A stretch of DNA of 64,000 nt from Salibacteraceae bacterium (GCA_018401875.1 JAGYJZ010000002.1:1-64000); one strand, 5' to 3'. Positions 25,923-35,735 are shown, counted from the stretch's first letter. Notes: generated by a model from the letters alone, not told the origin. A program made the numbers and translations.

Positions 25923-26834
25923 ATGAATAAAGGCATCATATTAATTACCGCGATGATTATTATTCAAGCCTGCTCTGACCAGCCAAAAAGCATCGACCTT
26001 CAAGGACATCGAGGATATAGAGGATTGTATCCTGAAAATACTGTTCAGGGCTTTATTGCTGCGTTAGACGCTGGAGTAAGCACCTTGGAAATGGATGTTG
26101 TCATTTCTAAAGACAAACAAGTTGTGGTTTCTCACGAACCGTATTTCTCGCATGAAATTTCTACTGATCCAAATGGATTGGAAATTTCAGAAAAGGATGA
26201 GAAAAACCACAACATCTATCAACTTACTTATGATGAAATAGAAAAGTACGATGTTGGGCTTCGCGCGCATCCTCGATTTCCAAACCAGATAAAAGTGGCC
26301 GCTTCAAAACCCTTATTGGCAAATGTGATTATTGAATCGGAAAAACACGTTGCTAAGCACCACTTAAAGAAACCTCATTACAATATAGAAATCAAAAGGA
26401 ATCCTGAATTTGACGAAGTGTTTCACCCGGGAGTTCAAGAATTTGCTCAATTGGTAGTCGATCAAATCAATGAGGCCACTATTTCGGATCGAGTGTGCAT
26501 TCAGTCTTTCGACATTGGCACACTGCAAGAGGTCAAAAAAATTGCTCCTGAAATAACGCTTGCGCTGCTCATTGAAAATGCTTTACCCTTCAATGAAAAC
26601 ATCAACCGACTTGGCTTTAGTCCTGACATTTATAGTCCATATTTTGAATTAGTTGATGAAAAATTAGTGCATGATTGCCACCAAAACAACATCCGAATTA
26701 TTCCTTGGACCGTAAATGAAGAAGCAGCTGTTTTGAAAATGATAGATCTTAAGGTAGATGGGGTAATTACGGACTTTCCCGCTAGAGTGAGAGAAATATT
26801 GCACCAATATTCTATTTCTGTTCTCAAAGAATAA
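25923..26834 (+). CDS. Glycerophosphodiester phosphodiesterase, predicted lipoprotein
   Basis: 303 residues. Lipoprotein signal ending IIQAC (Cys17). GDPD TIM-barrel motifs are complete: GHRGYRGLYPENT (catalytic His and Arg, metal Glu partner), LEMDVVISKDKQVVVSHEP (metal-binding E/D and second catalytic His), HYNIEIKRNPE, and the C-terminal IIPWTVNEEAAVLKMIDLKVDGVITDFP. Hydrolyses glycerophosphodiesters to glycerol-3-phosphate and an alcohol, here outside the cytosol. It appears monocistronic: the next gene starts about 70 bp on. Confidence 0.92.
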   Translation: MNKGIILITAMIIIQACSDQPKSIDLQGHRGYRGLYPENTVQGFIAALDAGVSTLEMDVVISKDKQVVVSHEPYFSHEISTDPNGLEISEKDEKNHNIYQLTYDEIEKYDVGLRAHPRFPNQIKVAASKPLLANVIIESEKHVAKHHLKKPHYNIEIKRNPEFDEVFHPGVQEFAQLVVDQINEATISDRVCIQSFDIGTLQEVKKIAPEITLALLIENALPFNENINRLGFSPDIYSPYFELVDEKLVHDCHQNNIRIIPWTVNEEAAVLKMIDLKVDGVITDFPARVREILHQYSISVLKE

Positions 26835-26905
26835 AGCATCGTTATATGTTGACCTTTGGAGGATCAATGCAAGTTGCATTCTAACCCATTAAAACCCATA
26901 TTCAC

Positions 26906-27670
26906 TTGAACAAAAAAATTAGCATACTCGGTTGCGGCTGGCTCGGAATGGCTTTGGGTATTAAGCTTATTAAGGAAGGGCACCGGGTTTATGGTTCTAC
27001 CACCTCACCGCACAAAATGGGTGAGCTGGAGTCAAAGGGCATCGCACCATATTTATTGGCCATCGGTCAAGAAAATGATCGTTTGGCCGAGTTCCTAGAG
27101 TCGGACGTGCTCGTGATCGCCATTCCTTCCAAAAACAAGGAAGGCTTCCAGCATTTAATCCGTGCCATAGAACAATCGACATTGCGAAAGGTGGTGTTTG
27201 TGAGTTCAACTTCGGTGTATCCCAGCACCAATTCCATTGTTACGGAAGAAACAGCAACCATTCCTTCGCCTCTTGTTGAAATTGAACGCTTGTTTACGAG
27301 CAACACTCAATTTCAATCCACCATCCTGCGCTTTGGAGGGTTGTTTGGCTATGATCGAAAACCGGGGAACTTTTTCAAGCCGGGCAAAGTCATCGATCAT
27401 CCTGAAGGATTCGTAAACATGATTCATCAAGACGATTGCGTAAGCATCATCCAACAGATCATCGCACAAGAGGTGTGGAACGAAACGTTCAATGCCTGCA
27501 GCACGAGCCATCCAACCAGAAGGGATTATTACCTCAACGAGGCTCAAAAAGTGGGACGAAGTGATCTTCAGTTTAACGAGCAATCAGAGAACATTTACAA
27601 GATCGTAAGCAGTGAAAAATTGAAGAACATGTTAAATTACTCCTTCAAATTTGAAGACCTTATGCAATAG
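26906..27670 (+). CDS. NAD(P)-binding epimerase-like protein (YeeZ type)
   Basis: 254 residues from a TTG; no in-frame ATG lies upstream. Rossmann signature KISILGCGWLGMALGIKLIKEGHRVYGSTTS, then VLVIAIPSKNKEG, VVFVSSTSVYPSTNSIVTEE (the Ser/Tyr pair of extended short-chain dehydrogenases, here SSTSVYP), and LRFGGLFGYDRKPGNFF. The typical YxxxK is not clearly present, so catalysis as a sugar-nucleotide epimerase is doubtful. Members are annotated as YeeZ-like or NAD-dependent epimerases without known substrate. Confidence 0.75.
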   Translation: MNKKISILGCGWLGMALGIKLIKEGHRVYGSTTSPHKMGELESKGIAPYLLAIGQENDRLAEFLESDVLVIAIPSKNKEGFQHLIRAIEQSTLRKVVFVSSTSVYPSTNSIVTEETATIPSPLVEIERLFTSNTQFQSTILRFGGLFGYDRKPGNFFKPGKVIDHPEGFVNMIHQDDCVSIIQQIIAQEVWNETFNACSTSHPTRRDYYLNEAQKVGRSDLQFNEQSENIYKIVSSEKLKNMLNYSFKFEDLMQ

Positions 27671-27723
27671 CGGTTTATAAAAATCTTTGGGAGCAAATGT
27701 TATTTTCATGAATCCCAACAAAA

Positions 27724-29010
27724 CTATTTCACTGAGAATTTTTCGATATCTATTTTGCCATCATGAGATTGGAACTTTAAAAAATACATACCCTTAGAGA
27801 ACGCTGAAACATCAAGTGCAGCTCGAACCCCTTCATAGTTAAATCGGGCCACAGACTGCCCTGAGGCCGATAAAACTTGGCATGTTCCACTTCGCTTTTC
27901 ATTGAACTCAACCACCAATTGATCAGACGCTGGATTTGGGTATAACTTCAGTCCTGAATATTCTTGAAACTCGTCCACATTGAGCACATCACCTTGATAC
28001 TCGTAAAGATTTCCGTCATGATCGGTTACCCAACCTCTTTCGGTGCTGACAAATTTTACATTGTGGGTACGAGATGTTATGTTTCCCGGCATATGCTGCC
28101 AAGTCTCTCCAAAATTTGAAGAAAACACCACCCCTGAATCGCCTGTTACGATATAATTACCGGGATCACCATCGACACCTTTGGCATATTCCATTAATGC
28201 GAAATCAAATGGTAAAGTATCGCGTTGCCATGTCTTCCCTCCATCCTCGGTAATAATATAATCACTAATACCGCCAATTTGAGATATAATGCCATTGTTA
28301 TGGTCTTTAAAGGCAATTTGTGGTAGGTTGTTAATATTAATTGGCAGGTCATATACTTCCCAATTTTCACCCGCGTTATCTGAATAGAATAATCGATTAG
28401 CATACGTTAGAAACCAAATAGACTTACCAACTACTTCATATCCATTTTCATAGCCAAGTTCAAACTGTTGGACCTCAGGAATATTCGCAGAATCTACAAG
28501 AGTCCATGAATCTCCTCCATCAGAAGTTCGGTAGATTCTAAAACCACTGTGCCAGGCATCTCCCATGCACAATCCATCATTCTCATTAAAAAAAACTACC
28601 CAGTTAGCAAAACCCCATTCCTCGCCAAAGTTAAAGTCTACATCCGGCACCGTATCCCACGTTACTCCTTGATCAACAGTATGCAGTAACACACCTCCCA
28701 ATGAGTCACGATACAATGTCACATAAGCTTCATTGCACGATTTAGCATAGATTGAAGTGATATTTAGACAATCAAACCCACAATTTGCGAACGTACCTGA
28801 CGTTAAATCACCGTTTGCGTCCATTACCTGAAACAGATTCTTTGCTGACATATTGATGTATCGTCCTAATGCGAACCACGTGCAACCATCTTCAGTATCA
28901 GAAATGAAATTGACAACTTTATCTGGATGTCCATTTTGATAGACATTCCACGTTTGAGAAGAAAGCAACAGCGGAAACAGGAGTCCTAAAATCAATAGCG
29001 TAGTTTTCAT
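27724..29010 (-). CDS. Secreted YCF48/BNR-type propeller protein with T9SS sorting domain
   Basis: 428 residues. Signal peptide (KTTLLILGLLFPLLLSSQT), then repeated photosynthesis-system-assembly-like or BNR repeats: HTVDQGVTWDT, RTSDGGDSWTLVDS, YSDNAGENWEVYD, ITEDGGKTWQRDT, FSSNFGETWQHMPG (S/T-x-D/N-x-G-x-T/S-W pattern). The C-terminal 80 residues are a T9SS type A domain (LKLYPNPASDQLVVEF .. GMYFLKFQS). Predicted to be secreted and attached to the surface; the ligand is unknown. Confidence 0.9.
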   Translation of the reverse strand: MKTTLLILGLLFPLLLSSQTWNVYQNGHPDKVVNFISDTEDGCTWFALGRYINMSAKNLFQVMDANGDLTSGTFANCGFDCLNITSIYAKSCNEAYVTLYRDSLGGVLLHTVDQGVTWDTVPDVDFNFGEEWGFANWVVFFNENDGLCMGDAWHSGFRIYRTSDGGDSWTLVDSANIPEVQQFELGYENGYEVVGKSIWFLTYANRLFYSDNAGENWEVYDLPININNLPQIAFKDHNNGIISQIGGISDYIITEDGGKTWQRDTLPFDFALMEYAKGVDGDPGNYIVTGDSGVVFSSNFGETWQHMPGNITSRTHNVKFVSTERGWVTDHDGNLYEYQGDVLNVDEFQEYSGLKLYPNPASDQLVVEFNEKRSGTCQVLSASGQSVARFNYEGVRAALDVSAFSKGMYFLKFQSHDGKIDIEKFSVK

Positions 29011-29080
29011 GCTGCTAATTTATTGCAATAGCTTTCACATGGATCATGCATTTAGAATTCGGTATTACGCGGATTACTAC

Positions 29081-30463
29081 TTAAAAAATCTTCCCAGGAT
29101 TCAACAAGCCCTTTGGATCAAATACCTTTTTAATTGAACGCATAAGTTCGAGGTGTGATGGAGAGAACATGATGTCCATATAATCGCGCTGCACCAAACC
29201 AATGCCGTGTTCGCCAGAGATGGTTCCACCTAATTTTTTGACGCGCTCAAACAGTTCACGAATGCCAACTTTCACGGTCTTGTTCCAGTCTTCTTCACAC
29301 ATTTCATCGCGCAAGATATTGACGTGTAAATTGCCATCGCCTGCGTGGCCATAACACACACTTCTGAAACCGTAAAGTTTGCCCACTTCCTTCACTGCCT
29401 TCAACAACGCTGGCAATTCAAAGCGCGGCACCACCGTGTCTTCTTCCTTGTAAATCGACTGTGCTTTCACGGCTTCTCCTACCCTTCTGCGCAACTTCCA
29501 CAATTGGTCTTTCTGGGTTTGTTCTTCGGCAAAAAGCACTTCACCCGCTTCGAATTGAGCTACCACTTCTGAAATGCACTCGCAATCGGCCATCAAAGTA
29601 TCCAGATCATTTCCATCTACTTCAATCAGCAAATGCGCTTGATCGTCAGCAGCCAACGGCACGGGTTCTTCACCGATGAAATCCATGGCATACACAATGG
29701 CATCGCGCTCCATAAATTCCATTCCTGACGGAGTAATACCCTCACGAAAAATGGCACTCACCGCCTCGCAAGCTTTTTCAGCCGATCTGAAGGGCACCAG
29801 CATCAGCAAGTCGTGCTTGGGATGCGGAATCAAGCGCATCACGATTTTGGTGATGACACCCAGCGTTCCTTCACTGCCCACGATGAGCTGAGTGAGGTTA
29901 TATCCTGTGCTATTTTTCAAGGTGTTGGCTCCCGTCCAAATGATTTCACCCGACATCAACACCACTTCCAAATTGAGCACATAGTCTTTGGTGACACCGT
30001 ATTTCACAGCCTTTGGCCCGCCAGAATTCTCACTCACATTGCCACCGATAAAGCAACTTCCTCGGCTTGCTGGATCGGGCGGATACATCAGTCCTTTTTC
30101 ACGAACAGAATCCTGAAATACTTGAGTAATCACACCAGGTTCAACCGTGGCTTGCAGATTCTGCTCGTCAATACGGATAATCTGATTGAAGCGCTCCATG
30201 CTCAATCCGATGCCTTGATGAATTGACAGCGCTCCACCACTCAAACCTGTGCGTGCACCAATGGGTGTGACCGAAATTTCATGCTTGCTCGCCAATTTAA
30301 GAATAGCCGAAACTTCTTCCGGAGTGCGGGGTTTCACCACAATGGCAGGAGGAAAACTGAGGTCTTCAGTTTCGTCATGACCGTATTCTTTCCGCGTCTC
30401 CTCGTCAGAAAAAACAAATTCTTTTCCAACGATTTTAATCAGTTCAGCCTCTACGTGATTCAT
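29081..30463 (-). CDS. FAD-linked 2-hydroxy-acid oxidase (GlcD / D-lactate dehydrogenase type)
   Basis: 460 residues. FAD-binding_4 domain with VKPRTPEEVSAILKLA, the flavin loops TPIGARTGLSGGAL, YPPDPASRGSCFIGGNVSENSGGPKAVKYG and VGSEGTLGVITKIVMRL; the C-terminal FAD-oxidase domain has CYGHAGDGNLHVNIL (metal-binding H-x-G-D-G-N-x-H) and GTISGEHGIGLVQRDYM with GLLNPGKIF at the end. Oxidises D-lactate, glycolate or a similar 2-hydroxy acid; the substrate is undetermined. Single gene, divergent from the DPP-IV gene. Confidence 0.93.
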   Translation of the reverse strand: MNHVEAELIKIVGKEFVFSDEETRKEYGHDETEDLSFPPAIVVKPRTPEEVSAILKLASKHEISVTPIGARTGLSGGALSIHQGIGLSMERFNQIIRIDEQNLQATVEPGVITQVFQDSVREKGLMYPPDPASRGSCFIGGNVSENSGGPKAVKYGVTKDYVLNLEVVLMSGEIIWTGANTLKNSTGYNLTQLIVGSEGTLGVITKIVMRLIPHPKHDLLMLVPFRSAEKACEAVSAIFREGITPSGMEFMERDAIVYAMDFIGEEPVPLAADDQAHLLIEVDGNDLDTLMADCECISEVVAQFEAGEVLFAEEQTQKDQLWKLRRRVGEAVKAQSIYKEEDTVVPRFELPALLKAVKEVGKLYGFRSVCYGHAGDGNLHVNILRDEMCEEDWNKTVKVGIRELFERVKKLGGTISGEHGIGLVQRDYMDIMFSPSHLELMRSIKKVFDPKGLLNPGKIF

Positions 30464-30591
30464 AAATCAATATTAGCGAACGCCCTGAGACGCGCGATTC
30501 TTCACCCGTCAAATTTTGAACAATTGCCGATCTGTTCACCACAATTTTCAACACAAAAGGCAAAGGGCATCTAAAACCTCGCACATTTATA

Positions 30592-30599
30592 TACTTTCG
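30592..30599 (+). promoter_or_regulatory. Promoter-like -7 box TACTTTCG before the DPP-IV gene
   Basis: TAnnTTCG variant 24 bp before the ATG at 30624. The C at position 7 recurs in boxes before carB and the gene at 23086, suggesting a local consensus TAnnTTyG. No clear -33 TTG. Confidence 0.4.
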
Positions 30600-30623
30600 G
30601 CTCTTTCTCAAACGATATTAACT

Positions 30624-32795
30624 ATGATTCTAAGAAGTACGATTGCCCTCTCGCTGGTTTTGTTCACCTTAAGTGCTGTAGCACAAGAGCTCACCTTAGA
30701 GGACATTTGGAAAAGTGGAAAATACCAGCAAAAATCGGTGTACGGAATCCGATCAATGAACGATGGCAAACACTATACTACCCTCGATCGCAGTGAAAAC
30801 GGATTGAGCATCAACAAATACAGCTACGAATCGGGCGAAATGGTTTCAACCATTTACAGCCTCAACGATCTAAAAACATCCATCGGAAAGGAGGAAGCAG
30901 CATTTGAAAGCTACAGTTTTTCTGACGATGAAAAAATGCTTTTGCTGAGCTTCGATGTAGAACACATCTACCGCCATTCTACGAAAGAACACTATTACCT
31001 CATCGACCTTGGCACCAATCAAGCACGACAGCTAAGCACAGGAGAAAAACAACGCCACGCCAGCATTTCGCCCGACAATAAAAACGTGGCCTATGTGCAA
31101 GGAAACGACCTCTTCATCCAAGAAATAGCCACAGGAAAAATCACAACCGTGACCAATGATGGCGCGTTCAACAACATCATCAACGGATATGCCGACTGGG
31201 TGTATGAAGAAGAATTTTCATTTGATAAAGCCTTCGCTTGGGCGCCCGATGGCAGCAAATTGGCCTATTACCGATTCGATGAGAGTGCGGTGAAGCAATT
31301 CCACATGCCCGTTTTCAATGGCTTGTATCCTGAAGACTATACCTACAAGTATCCGAAAGCCGGTGAAGACAATTCGAAAGTCGAAATCAAAGTGTATGAT
31401 TTGGCATCGAAAGAAACCAAAACGCCAGATTTAGGAAGCTACGAATACATTCCGCGCATCGAATGGACTGAGAGTTCAAGCTTAATGGCCATCAGCATTA
31501 TGCCACGACTCCAAAATCAACTTGAAATAATCCTCTACGAAATATCGGAAGGCTCTACCAAAAGCATCTACAAAGAATCGAGCGACACCTACATCGAAAT
31601 CAACGATGATCTGACTTTTTTGGAAGACAACGCAGGTTTCATCATGCGCAGCGAGAAAGATGGCTTCAACCACTTGTATAAATACGCCATGAACGGTAAA
31701 AACGAAGTTCAACTGACCAAAGGAAATTGGGAAGTGAACAGTGTTTTAGGAGTGGATTCGCGCAACGCCATCATCTACTTCACCGCGCATCGCACAGCGC
31801 CCTATAACCAAGAAGTGTATTCGGTATCGCTCAATGGAGGCGAGCCAAAACTGCTTAGTCCGGAGAACGGCATAAGCCGAGCAGTGTTTAGCAATTCACA
31901 TGATTATTACATCTTGTATCACAGCCTGGCCAACGAGCCGATGAAGGTGAGTTTGCACGCCTCAGCGGGCAATGAAATCCGCGTGTTGGAAACCAACGAA
32001 GACTTGAAATCAAAGCTGGACGCGTTGAAGCTTTCAGAAAAAGAATTCTTCCAATTCAAAACCAGTGAAGGCACCGAATTAAACGGTTGGATGATCAAGC
32101 CAGCAAATTTTAACGCTTCTAAAAAATATCCTGTGTTGATGTATGTGTATGGTGGACCGGGATCTCAAACGGTGACGAACACTTTTGGCGGCAACGACTT
32201 GTGGCACCATTTCATGGCTCAAAAAGGCTACATCATTGTCTCGATTGACAATCGTGGCACAGGAGCCCGAGGAAAAGATTTCAGAACACAAACCTATCGT
32301 CAACTGGGGAAATACGAAACCATCGACCAAATTGAAGGCGCGCGATGGCTTGGCAAGCAGAGCTATGTAGATGCCTCGCGGATCGGCATTTGGGGTTGGA
32401 GCTATGGCGGATACATGAGCAGCCTGTGCTTATCGAAAGGAGCCAGCGAATTTAAAGCTGCAGTGGCTGTGGCACCCGTGAGCAACTGGCGCTTTTACGA
32501 CAATATTTATACCGAGCGCTACATGGGATTGCCGCAAGACAATGCCGATGGATATGACGATAATTCGCCCATCAATCACGTAGATAAAATAGAAGGAAAC
32601 TACTTGCTCGTGCACGGCACAGCTGACGATAACGTGCATTTTCAAAATGCCGTTGAAATGGTAGATGCATTGATCGCGGCTGACAAACAGTTTGATTTCT
32701 ATATTTACCCCGACCGAAACCATGGAATTTATGGTGGAAACACACGTTACCACCTGTTTACTAAGATTACGAATTTTATTACCGATAACCTCTAA
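30624..32795 (+). CDS. Dipeptidyl-peptidase IV (S9B family)
   Basis: 723 residues from the ATG at 30624; the frame is open further upstream but without a signal peptide. Signal peptide (RSTIALSLVLFTLSAVAQ), an N-terminal propeller domain with the substrate-anchoring DWVYEEEF motif, and a C-terminal alpha/beta hydrolase with GWSYGGYMS (nucleophile Ser593), the Asp in TADDNVHFQNA and the His in DRNHGIYGG. Removes X-Pro or X-Ala dipeptides from N-termini in the periplasm. The POT peptide transporter gene follows 18 bp later, so di- and tripeptides released here are likely imported by it. Confidence 0.95.
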   Translation: MILRSTIALSLVLFTLSAVAQELTLEDIWKSGKYQQKSVYGIRSMNDGKHYTTLDRSENGLSINKYSYESGEMVSTIYSLNDLKTSIGKEEAAFESYSFSDDEKMLLLSFDVEHIYRHSTKEHYYLIDLGTNQARQLSTGEKQRHASISPDNKNVAYVQGNDLFIQEIATGKITTVTNDGAFNNIINGYADWVYEEEFSFDKAFAWAPDGSKLAYYRFDESAVKQFHMPVFNGLYPEDYTYKYPKAGEDNSKVEIKVYDLASKETKTPDLGSYEYIPRIEWTESSSLMAISIMPRLQNQLEIILYEISEGSTKSIYKESSDTYIEINDDLTFLEDNAGFIMRSEKDGFNHLYKYAMNGKNEVQLTKGNWEVNSVLGVDSRNAIIYFTAHRTAPYNQEVYSVSLNGGEPKLLSPENGISRAVFSNSHDYYILYHSLANEPMKVSLHASAGNEIRVLETNEDLKSKLDALKLSEKEFFQFKTSEGTELNGWMIKPANFNASKKYPVLMYVYGGPGSQTVTNTFGGNDLWHHFMAQKGYIIVSIDNRGTGARGKDFRTQTYRQLGKYETIDQIEGARWLGKQSYVDASRIGIWGWSYGGYMSSLCLSKGASEFKAAVAVAPVSNWRFYDNIYTERYMGLPQDNADGYDDNSPINHVDKIEGNYLLVHGTADDNVHFQNAVEMVDALIAADKQFDFYIYPDRNHGIYGGNTRYHLFTKITNFITDNL

Positions 32796-32813
32796 ACACT
32801 AATAACAAACTCT

Positions 32814-34769
32814 ATGAGCGAAGTAAAAACCGGCCATCCCGATGGTTTAATGACCCTCTTCTTTTCAGAAATGTGGGAACGTTTCTGTTATTATGGAATG
32901 AGAACCCTGTTAACCTTGTATCTCGTTAAATCATTGATGAAAGGTGACGCTGAAGCATCACTCATCTATGGTGCTTATACCGGTTTAGTGTACGCGGCCC
33001 CGATTCTCGGTGGACGCATGGCCGATCAGTATTTGGGTTACAAATACGCGGTTATTTTAGGTGCATTATTGATGGCTCTAGGCGAATTCTTAATCCTAGG
33101 CGGCAACGAGTTTTTCTTGTACGCAGGTATGGGAGCATTGATCGTTGGTAACGGTTATTTCAAGGCGAACATTTCCACCATTGTTGGCAAACTTTACGAA
33201 GACGATGACCCACGCAGGGATTCAGGATTCACCATTTTCTACATCGGCATCAACATCGGTGCTTTATTGGCTACCACGGTTGTGGCTTATGTAGGAGAAA
33301 CCTATGGTTTTGACAAAGGATTTGGATTGGCGGGCATTGGTATGTTGCTCGGAACATTCATTTTTTGGTCGGGTAGAAAAAAATATGCTGCTGCTCCTGG
33401 ACTTGAATACACCGAAGAAGGAAAGAAAAAAGTGGTGGGACCATTCAACATGATACAGCTGATCACTGTAGGTTCATTCGCCTTAATTCCATTGTGCTAT
33501 GTGCTGATTTTAAATAATGAATGGTTGAATCTTATTTTTCTGGGTCTATTTATTCTTATAGCAATTAGCCTTATTAAGGCTGGTATAAACGAGGATAAGT
33601 CTATGGGTACATCAATATGGAAAGATCGTATGATCTCTCTCCTAATCTTCATGGTGATCAACATTACCTTTTGGGCTTGTTTCGAACAAGCAGGAACATC
33701 ACTCACTCTATTTGCGGACAGAAATGTAGATAGAGAAATACTAGGTTGGGAAATGCCTGCTTCAATGACGCAATTTTTCAATCCATTTTTTATCATAGTT
33801 TTCGGTTCATTATTTTCAATGATGTGGATTAAATTATCTTCAATTGGAAAGAACCCCAATATCCCGATGAAATTTGCTTTTGGCATTATTCAATTAGCCT
33901 TAGGTTTCCTATTAACTTATGTTGGACTCATTTTATCGGAAAACAATCTTGTTCCACTATTTATTGTCATGTTCCTTTATATGCTCCACACCACAGGTGA
34001 ATTATTTCTTTCACCAATTGGTTTATCAATGGTTACCAAATTATCACCTAAAAAAATGGCTGGAACTGCAATGGGAGCGTGGTTTTTAAGTTTTGCAATA
34101 GCAAACCTTCTCGGAGGTCAAATTGCAGCGTTAACAGGAAGTGGACATGGTGGAAATTCGAATGAAAGTGAGGGGTTTTCACCTGAAACAACCATCGAAG
34201 AAGCTTTATCTCAGATTGGAGATAAAGATTTAGAAACGTGGCCTTCCTTTTATGAAGCTCCAGAAGATTTAGAAGTATCATCAAAAGAAAGAAAAGAAAT
34301 AGAAATTGCTCAAAATATAACCCTTTCAAAGTACCAAAGCATAAAAGAATGGGTCATAATGAGAAACAGCCTAGAAAATGATATTTCGCTGAGTGAATAC
34401 ATGAATAGTAAAACTGATCAGGTCCAAATCGTTGACGCTAATAGTTGGATTAATAATGAAGATTGGGAAGGCCTGAGAAGCCGCTACGCAGAATTAGTGT
34501 ATTCGGATTTTAGTTTATCAGAAAAAGAACGACCAATGAGTCTATCCGATTGGGGTTACTACAAAGGAGGGCTCGAGGAGCTGACCGATACTTATGCTGA
34601 TGTACCACTCCAAGAGGCAATTCTTGTCCAAATGGAAAATGTTCAAGAATCTAGATTAAACAAGTATGTTAGCGTATTTACCACAATTGGAATGGTTCTT
34701 CTAGTAATCGCGTTTATCATTATTCTACTTAATAAGAAACTCGAGAAGCTGATGCACGGTGTAAAATAA
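32814..34769 (+). CDS. POT-family proton-coupled peptide transporter with a large hydrophilic insertion
   Basis: 651 residues, longer than the 450-550 usual for bacterial POTs. Motifs of the family: MWERFCYYGMRTLLTLYL (ExxERFxYYG), GGRMADQYLGYKYAVILGALLMALGE, FYIGINIGALLATTVVAYVGE, FWACFEQAGTSLTLFADRN and ELFLSPIGLSMVTKLSPKK. Around residues 445-605 there is a hydrophilic insertion of about 160 residues before the last membrane helix. Base composition turns visibly more AT-rich from about 33500 to the gene end, and a second copy of the last 13 codons is found at 37391, so the 3' part may have been replaced by a foreign allele. Imports di- and tripeptides. Confidence 0.93.
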   Translation: MSEVKTGHPDGLMTLFFSEMWERFCYYGMRTLLTLYLVKSLMKGDAEASLIYGAYTGLVYAAPILGGRMADQYLGYKYAVILGALLMALGEFLILGGNEFFLYAGMGALIVGNGYFKANISTIVGKLYEDDDPRRDSGFTIFYIGINIGALLATTVVAYVGETYGFDKGFGLAGIGMLLGTFIFWSGRKKYAAAPGLEYTEEGKKKVVGPFNMIQLITVGSFALIPLCYVLILNNEWLNLIFLGLFILIAISLIKAGINEDKSMGTSIWKDRMISLLIFMVINITFWACFEQAGTSLTLFADRNVDREILGWEMPASMTQFFNPFFIIVFGSLFSMMWIKLSSIGKNPNIPMKFAFGIIQLALGFLLTYVGLILSENNLVPLFIVMFLYMLHTTGELFLSPIGLSMVTKLSPKKMAGTAMGAWFLSFAIANLLGGQIAALTGSGHGGNSNESEGFSPETTIEEALSQIGDKDLETWPSFYEAPEDLEVSSKERKEIEIAQNITLSKYQSIKEWVIMRNSLENDISLSEYMNSKTDQVQIVDANSWINNEDWEGLRSRYAELVYSDFSLSEKERPMSLSDWGYYKGGLEELTDTYADVPLQEAILVQMENVQESRLNKYVSVFTTIGMVLLVIAFIIILLNKKLEKLMHGVK

Positions 34770-34870
34770 ACACATCCATCATACTAGCATTGCAAGAAGG
34801 CAGCTGTTAACCTCGGTGCAGCTGCCTTCTTTCGTTTTAAAACGTCACTAAGTCATAACTTTACGCCATG
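34731..34870 (+). repeat. Direct repeat copy A: POT gene tail, terminator and promoter up to ATG
   Basis: About 140 bp that align with 37391-37533. Matching blocks are the codons NKxLEKLMHGVK, the terminator stem, TTTTAAAAC, and the box TAACTTTACGCCATG. In this copy the ATG (34868-34870) is followed at once by TAA, so the thioredoxin gene that follows copy B is absent. Similarity stops after the ATG. Confidence 0.85.
34794..34838 (+). terminator. Intrinsic terminator after the POT gene
   Basis: A perfect 13-bp stem, AAGAAGGCAGCTG (34794-34806) with CAGCTGCCTTCTT (34819-34831), loop of 12 bases, followed by TCGTTTT. It is positioned 24 bp after the stop. A homologous, slightly mismatched copy lies at 37454-37493. 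Confidence 0.85.
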
Positions 34871-34919
34871 TAAGTGACTCCCGCACACGCGAACCTGCAC
34901 CTAATTATTTTCCAACATC

Positions 34920-35657
34920 TTGAGATTAATTCAATTTCAGCTCGATACATCAAAACAAATTAAAGTAATAGTGCTGTTTTCTTTTGCACTAATGCAAGCT
35001 AGAGCGATTTCTCAAGAAGCAATTATAGGTCATCAAAATTCAATTGAAGTTTATTGTCCGGTTTACTTTTCATTTGATCGTTTGCCAATTGTAGTCGCTC
35101 CAATGGTCTTTTCGAGAGTGAGAACAACAATCACGGCTATAGGGTTGAACTACACAAGAACCGTAAACACAAGGTTGTCGGTTTCATCTAGTCTTGAGTT
35201 CTTTGACTACTACGATGATGCATTTGTTATAAAAAAGAAGACTTCCGACCTAAACACAGACATTGGGTCTGTGCTTGGGAGAACCCATATCCTGACTAAA
35301 CTAGGAATCAGTTACAAATTGTTTTCAATTAATTCATTTTCTTCAAGTATAATCGGTGGGATTTCTATGAGATTTGGAAGCGAAACAATTCAATCATCAC
35401 CGTACAGTCCCAATTACATAGATGCAGTAGCAGTAATCAGATCATATTCAGATCCTGGTCTTAACCTAGGTTTTCAAACCCAATATTATTTATCTCCTTC
35501 GTGGAGTCTTTCAGCCTCTTTTAGATACGATCAAATACTGTGGAGAAAAAGTAAAGGTCCTATTAGGTTAAATCCAAGTTTAGCGGGCACTTCACAGAAC
35601 TTTATCACAGCTACTTATGGAGTTCAATACTGTTGGGGCAACATGACCAAAAAATAA
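34920..35657 (+). CDS. Predicted outer-membrane beta-barrel protein, unknown function
   Basis: 245 residues from a TTG; no suitable ATG lies upstream. A signal-like segment (QIKVIVLFSFALMQARAISQ) precedes many short amphipathic strands, for example RLSVSSSLEFFDYYDD, FSSSIIGGISMRFGSE, NLGFQTQYYLSPSWSLSASFRYDQ and FITATYGVQYCW, the pattern of a small barrel. AT-rich compared with neighbours. It is cargo between the two copies of the POT tail repeat, so probably acquired. No recognised family. Confidence 0.55.
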   Translation: MRLIQFQLDTSKQIKVIVLFSFALMQARAISQEAIIGHQNSIEVYCPVYFSFDRLPIVVAPMVFSRVRTTITAIGLNYTRTVNTRLSVSSSLEFFDYYDDAFVIKKKTSDLNTDIGSVLGRTHILTKLGISYKLFSINSFSSSIIGGISMRFGSETIQSSPYSPNYIDAVAVIRSYSDPGLNLGFQTQYYLSPSWSLSASFRYDQILWRKSKGPIRLNPSLAGTSQNFITATYGVQYCWGNMTKK

Positions 35658-35735
35658 GTCTGGAACCTCACTTCAGCGAAAGTAAAAAGTTCAAGGAAGG
35701 ATCGAAAGCCATCGGATTCCTTAGCAGTAGAATTC

